Assembly: GCA_942492055.1 (NCBI GenBank)
Contig: CALODP010000031.1
Span: 1 to 64,000 of the forward strand
Source of the DNA: CALODP01 sp942492055
GTDB taxonomy: Bacteria; Bacteroidota; Ignavibacteria; Ignavibacteriales; Melioribacteraceae
Length of the DNA: 64,000 nucleotides
Reading direction: 5' to 3'
Shown here: one piece after another, positions 61,240 through 64,000 of the stretch
Position numbering within the stretch: position 1 is the first letter of the stretch
Layout: every line of letters starts with the position of its first letter
Program-made: the position numbers and the translations under genes
Notes under the pieces: model-generated
What the model was told of the DNA's origin: nothing
The model's database searches: none
What the model saw: only the letters and a program-made list of their open reading frames with translations

Positions 61240-62748
61240 ATGGATATTATAAGTCATGAAGAGAACGTTCATGAAATTGTGGAACGCTACATCAGCAAAT
61301 TCGACTATTCAAACAAAGAGACCGCGATTGTGTTAGCAGCAGGACACGGTAAGAGAATAAAATCCAAAACTTCCAAAATGTTACACAAGATTTGGGGAAA
61401 GCCAACGGTAGAGAGAGTTTCCGATTCTTGCGCTCATGGTTTGGATAACCCGAATAATATTATTGTTGTCGGTATTAAAGCCCACGATGTAATAAACGCG
61501 ATCGGAGAAAAAGAGAATACTTGTTTCGCCTATCAGGAAGAACAAAACGGAACCGGTCACGCGGTTCAGGTAGCGCTTGATGTAATCAGAAAGGATTACG
61601 AAGGAATTGTTTACGTACTTCCGGGTGATATGGGTCTTCTTGACGAAGCTACAATGGATATGTTCAAAACCAAGTTCATCTCTTCCGGTTCTGATATGAT
61701 GGTTCTCACCGGTCTTTACGATGGGGATCCGGAAAACAACTACTACGGAAGAATAGTAAGAGTAAAGGATAAAGATGTAACTGGGGCTTCCTCCGGCGAT
61801 AAATCAGGTAAAGTACTTGCTATTATCGAGCACAAAGATATCCTTAATCTAAAAGATGACGAACCTTTGCTCCTTAACTTCAACGGGAATCAGTTCGCTT
61901 ATTCCAAAAAGGAACTTATAGAAAACAATGAGTTTAACTCCGGAGTTTACGCATTCAAATACAACTATCTTCGTGAGTTAATCGATAAACTCAGTACTAA
62001 TAACGTACAAAACGAGGTTTATGTAACCGATCTGATTTCTATCTTTAATAGCAACGGCCTTGTTGTAGACGCGGTTAATCCCGAAGACGCCCGGGTTTTG
62101 ATGGGATTTAATAATAAGTCCGTTTTAAAGGAGATGGAAAACATTGCGCGCCATAAGATATATGACAGAATAAAAGATATCATCGAAATCGAAGATCCTG
62201 AAGACTTTTACATCCATGATGATGTTGTAAAGGATATCCAGAAGATGGATAAAGCAGGACAACCGTTGGATATTAAGATTGGCAAAGGTGTTTACATTGG
62301 CGAAGGTGTAAAATTAAACTACAATGTAAATTTACACAGAATGGTTCGCCTCAAAGGAAATATTGTTTTAGGAAAAAGCGTAACTATTTGGGAGAACGCC
62401 TACCTCGCAACCTTTCCTCACCAAAAATTGATACTCGAAGATAATGTTGAAATTTTATGGGGAGATAGCATTAAGGGAGATGTAATTATCGGAAAAGGAT
62501 CCCGAATAGAATCGAGCGTTAATATGACAGGTAGCGACGAGCATCCTCTTCGCGTCGGGAAAAACGTAACCGTCAAAGGAACAAGTTATGTGTTCGGTTC
62601 TGTAATAGAAGATGACATATTTATAGAGCACAGCGTAATAATAAAGAAACATATAGAAAAAATAGTAAAGAAGAACGGCGAGGTTCAGAGAGTAAGATTT
62701 TATCTCCCGATGCCGGAAGGAATTGATACTATTACGGATTTAAAATAG
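61240..62748 (+). CDS. GlmU-like nucleotidyltransferase with left-handed beta-helix
   Basis: About 502 residues. The N-terminal nucleotidyltransferase domain has AIVLAAGHGKRIKSKTSKML near residue 30, NGTGHAVQVALD and VLPGDMGLLD (about 115-140). The C-terminal hexapeptide beta-helix (about 345-480; IKIGKGVYIGEGVKL, GDVIIGKGSRIESS) is shorter and less regular than in GlmU. It probably makes an NDP-sugar, perhaps UDP-GlcNAc. An acetyltransferase role is uncertain because the GlmU active-site residues are not evident. ATG 61240 has AGAAGG eight bases upstream; the frame is open to GTG 61144. Confidence 0.8.
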   Translation: MDIISHEENVHEIVERYISKFDYSNKETAIVLAAGHGKRIKSKTSKMLHKIWGKPTVERVSDSCAHGLDNPNNIIVVGIKAHDVINAIGEKENTCFAYQEEQNGTGHAVQVALDVIRKDYEGIVYVLPGDMGLLDEATMDMFKTKFISSGSDMMVLTGLYDGDPENNYYGRIVRVKDKDVTGASSGDKSGKVLAIIEHKDILNLKDDEPLLLNFNGNQFAYSKKELIENNEFNSGVYAFKYNYLRELIDKLSTNNVQNEVYVTDLISIFNSNGLVVDAVNPEDARVLMGFNNKSVLKEMENIARHKIYDRIKDIIEIEDPEDFYIHDDVVKDIQKMDKAGQPLDIKIGKGVYIGEGVKLNYNVNLHRMVRLKGNIVLGKSVTIWENAYLATFPHQKLILEDNVEILWGDSIKGDVIIGKGSRIESSVNMTGSDEHPLRVGKNVTVKGTSYVFGSVIEDDIFIEHSVIIKKHIEKIVKKNGEVQRVRFYLPMPEGIDTITDLK

Positions 62749-62753
62749 AAAAA

Positions 62754-62777
62754 GGGGTCTCCGAAAAAGGGGACCCC
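62754..62777. terminator. Bidirectional terminator between GlmU-like gene and rpsT
   Basis: GGGGTCTCC pairs with GGGGACCCC (nine pairs, one G-T) around a short A-rich loop, flanked by A/T runs on both sides. Confidence 0.8.
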
Positions 62778-62805
62778 AAAACAAAAAATTTTATCAGCGG
62801 AATGA

Positions 62806-63072
62806 TTATTTTTTTGCAGCTTCGAAATCGTTAACGAATCTTGTCAATGAAGATTTCTTTCTCGCCGCTGTATTTTTGTGAAGTCTTCCTTTGCTTACTG
62901 TTTTATCAATATAGGAAACTGCTTCTTTCAAGAACTCTTCAGCTTTAACTTTATCTTCCGCTTTATAAACCTTTTTCATCAATGTTTTTACTTTAGAAAA
63001 CGCAGCCTGATTTCTGATTCTTTTTCGGGCATTTGTTCTAATTCTTTTCTTAGCTGACTTATGATGAGCCAT
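62806..63072 (-). CDS. rpsT: Small-subunit ribosomal protein bS20
   Basis: An 88-residue lysine-rich helical protein with the S20 start MAHHKSAKKRIRTNARKRIR and the C-terminal GRLHKNTAARKKSSLTRFV. It binds 16S rRNA early in 30S assembly. Length is as in other bacteria. Single gene with its own terminator, divergent from queE. Confidence 0.97.
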   Translation of the reverse strand: MAHHKSAKKRIRTNARKRIRNQAAFSKVKTLMKKVYKAEDKVKAEEFLKEAVSYIDKTVSKGRLHKNTAARKKSSLTRFVNDFEAAKK

Positions 63073-63233
63073 GTTTCTTCCTAATTTTTGATTTTACAAG
63101 AAACACAAATATAATACGAAAAAGAAATTATGTCAAACATTTATAATCCCCTTCCGGTACTACTTTCTTATTTCTCTTTAATAATAGGAAATATATTGCT
63201 ATTTTTATCGGTTCAAAATGCGAAAAATGACCA

Positions 63234-63872
63234 ATGATTAAGATTAACGAAATATTTTATTCCATTCAGGGAGAAAGTACATACGCCGGATTACCGTGCA
63301 TATTCATCCGATTAACTTATTGTAATCTTAGATGTTCTTATTGCGATACCGAATATGCCTTTAATGCTGGTAAAGATTATACTATCGAGGCAATCCTTGA
63401 AGAAATAAGAAAGTATGATTGTAAATTAGTGGAAGTAACCGGAGGTGAACCTCTGATGCAACAAGAATCACTCCTTCTCATGGAAAGTCTTTGTGAATCC
63501 GGCTATGAGGTTCTATTGGAGACAAGCGGAAGTTTACCGATCGAAGCGGTTGATAAACGGGTAAAGATTATCATGGATCTTAAAACTCCATCTAGCAAAA
63601 TGGAAAAGAAGAATCGTTTTGAAAACATACCTCATCTTACCATAAAAGATGAGATTAAATTTGTAATCGGCTCCCGAGAAGATTACGATTGGTCAAAAAA
63701 TATTATTAGTAAGTATAAGCTATCAGAGAAAAGTACTATTCTTTTCTCGGTAATATTTGATAAGCTAAAACCCGAAACATTGGTTAATTGGATTTTAGAA
63801 GATAACTTGCAAGTCCGCTTCCAACTTCAGATGCACAAGTTTATTTGGAATCCGGAAAAAAGAGGTGTATGA
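63234..63872 (+). CDS. queE: 7-carboxy-7-deazaguanine synthase
   Basis: A 212-residue radical SAM enzyme. The start INEIFYSIQGESTYAGLPC is the QueE signature, followed by the cluster motif CNLRCSYCDTEYAF (CxxxCxxC, near residue 31) and VEVTGGEPLMQQ near 69. It rearranges carboxytetrahydropterin to the 7-deazapurine ring, the step after QueD in the queuosine/deazaguanine pathway. The stop overlaps the start of the next gene (queD) by one base. Confidence 0.96.
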   Translation: MIKINEIFYSIQGESTYAGLPCIFIRLTYCNLRCSYCDTEYAFNAGKDYTIEAILEEIRKYDCKLVEVTGGEPLMQQESLLLMESLCESGYEVLLETSGSLPIEAVDKRVKIIMDLKTPSSKMEKKNRFENIPHLTIKDEIKFVIGSREDYDWSKNIISKYKLSEKSTILFSVIFDKLKPETLVNWILEDNLQVRFQLQMHKFIWNPEKRGV

Positions 63873-64000
63873 TGAAAATAGCAAAAGAGTTTACTTGGGA
63901 AATGGGACACCGTCTCCCCGCTCACGATGGGAAATGCAAAAACCTTCATGGTCATTCATATAAAATGTTGGTAGAATTTACCGGAACAATCGAACCGGAC
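63872..64000 (+). CDS. queD: 6-carboxytetrahydropterin synthase (cut by window edge)
   Basis: Only 43 residues are in the window. KEFTWEMGHRLPAHDGKCKN followed by LHGHSYKMLVEF is the N terminus of QueD/PTPS: zinc ligands are the first His and the HGH pair, and the Cys in GKCKN is catalytic. It supplies the substrate for QueE, whose stop codon it overlaps. ATG 63872 has AGAGG six bases upstream; the ATG three bases earlier is less likely. Confidence 0.93.
   Translation, partial: MKIAKEFTWEMGHRLPAHDGKCKNLHGHSYKMLVEFTGTIEPD

Noticed and set aside
1..64000. tRNA and rRNA genes
   Set aside because: I looked for the T-arm word GTTCRANYC with a matching acceptor stem and for conserved rRNA words and found none outside protein-coding genes.

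Overview
The window is a chromosomal segment of an AT-rich bacterium of the Fibrobacterota-Chlorobiota-Bacteroidota group, most likely Ignavibacteriota or a close relative. Three secreted proteins end in a type IX secretion (Por) C-terminal sorting domain with the NYPNPFNP motif. There is a PcrB-type geranylgeranylglyceryl phosphate synthase, a two-domain IspG of about 650 residues, a complete Rnf operon and a class II photolyase. No rRNA or tRNA gene was seen. Neither phylogeny nor base composition was computed.

Layout. 1-7.1 kb: the end of a PLP-fold gene, an SPFH protein, a GyrI-like protein, dnaA with an oriC-like block of DnaA boxes, then epimerase, asparaginase and an HExxH membrane protein. 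7.9-16 kb: ATP-cone kinase, ArsC-like protein, Tex, a small Cys-rich protein, GGGP synthase, GmhA and aconitase. 16.4-25.6 kb: a B12-type radical SAM protein, OsmC, a secreted LamG protein, DUF192, a hydrolase-EVE-photolyase cluster and a GH20 hexosaminidase. 25.7-31.3 kb: rnfCDGEAB-rseC. 32.5-43 kb: a phosphodiester glycosidase, M13 peptidase, MATE transporter, two tandem cas6 genes with no CRISPR array or other cas gene, two possible structured RNAs, a HAD hydrolase, a second ArsC-like protein and an ECF sigma factor. 43-55 kb: MlaF-like ATPase, RadA, zinc ribbon protein, Nif3, IspG, DJ-1, DnaG, GH13 and isocitrate dehydrogenase. 55-64 kb: an IS256-family element, a BNR-repeat secreted protein, an outer-membrane barrel, a GlmU-like protein, S20, QueE and the start of QueD.

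The most unusual content is not protein-coding. Five intergenic arrays (called R1-R5 here, at about 7.2, 16.0, 31.7, 55.0-57.0 and 57.2 kb) are built of degenerate units of exactly 21 bp, in strict register for 7 to 24 units per arm. Each array switches strand orientation once near its middle. Each has its own short core word (GAAGCAA in R2 and R5, TGACNCAA in R4, GAAATA or GCGCACC in R3, a GGTAAA-type word in R1), while the sequence between cores is shared between arrays. R2 and R5 share a nearly identical 38-bp orientation-switch centre, inverted relative to each other. In R4 an IS256-family element with a 9-bp target duplication sits in the same kind of centre. I do not recognise this element family. 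The 21-bp period equals two B-DNA helical turns, which would put every core on one face of the helix.

Genes that work together: rnfCDGEAB-rseC (ion-coupled ferredoxin:NAD oxidoreductase); EVE protein with photolyase; aconitase with isocitrate dehydrogenase (TCA cycle, separate loci); dnaA, oriC, dnaG and radA (replication and repair); queE-queD (7-deazaguanine synthesis); GmhA, GlmU-like protein and epimerase (cell-surface sugars).
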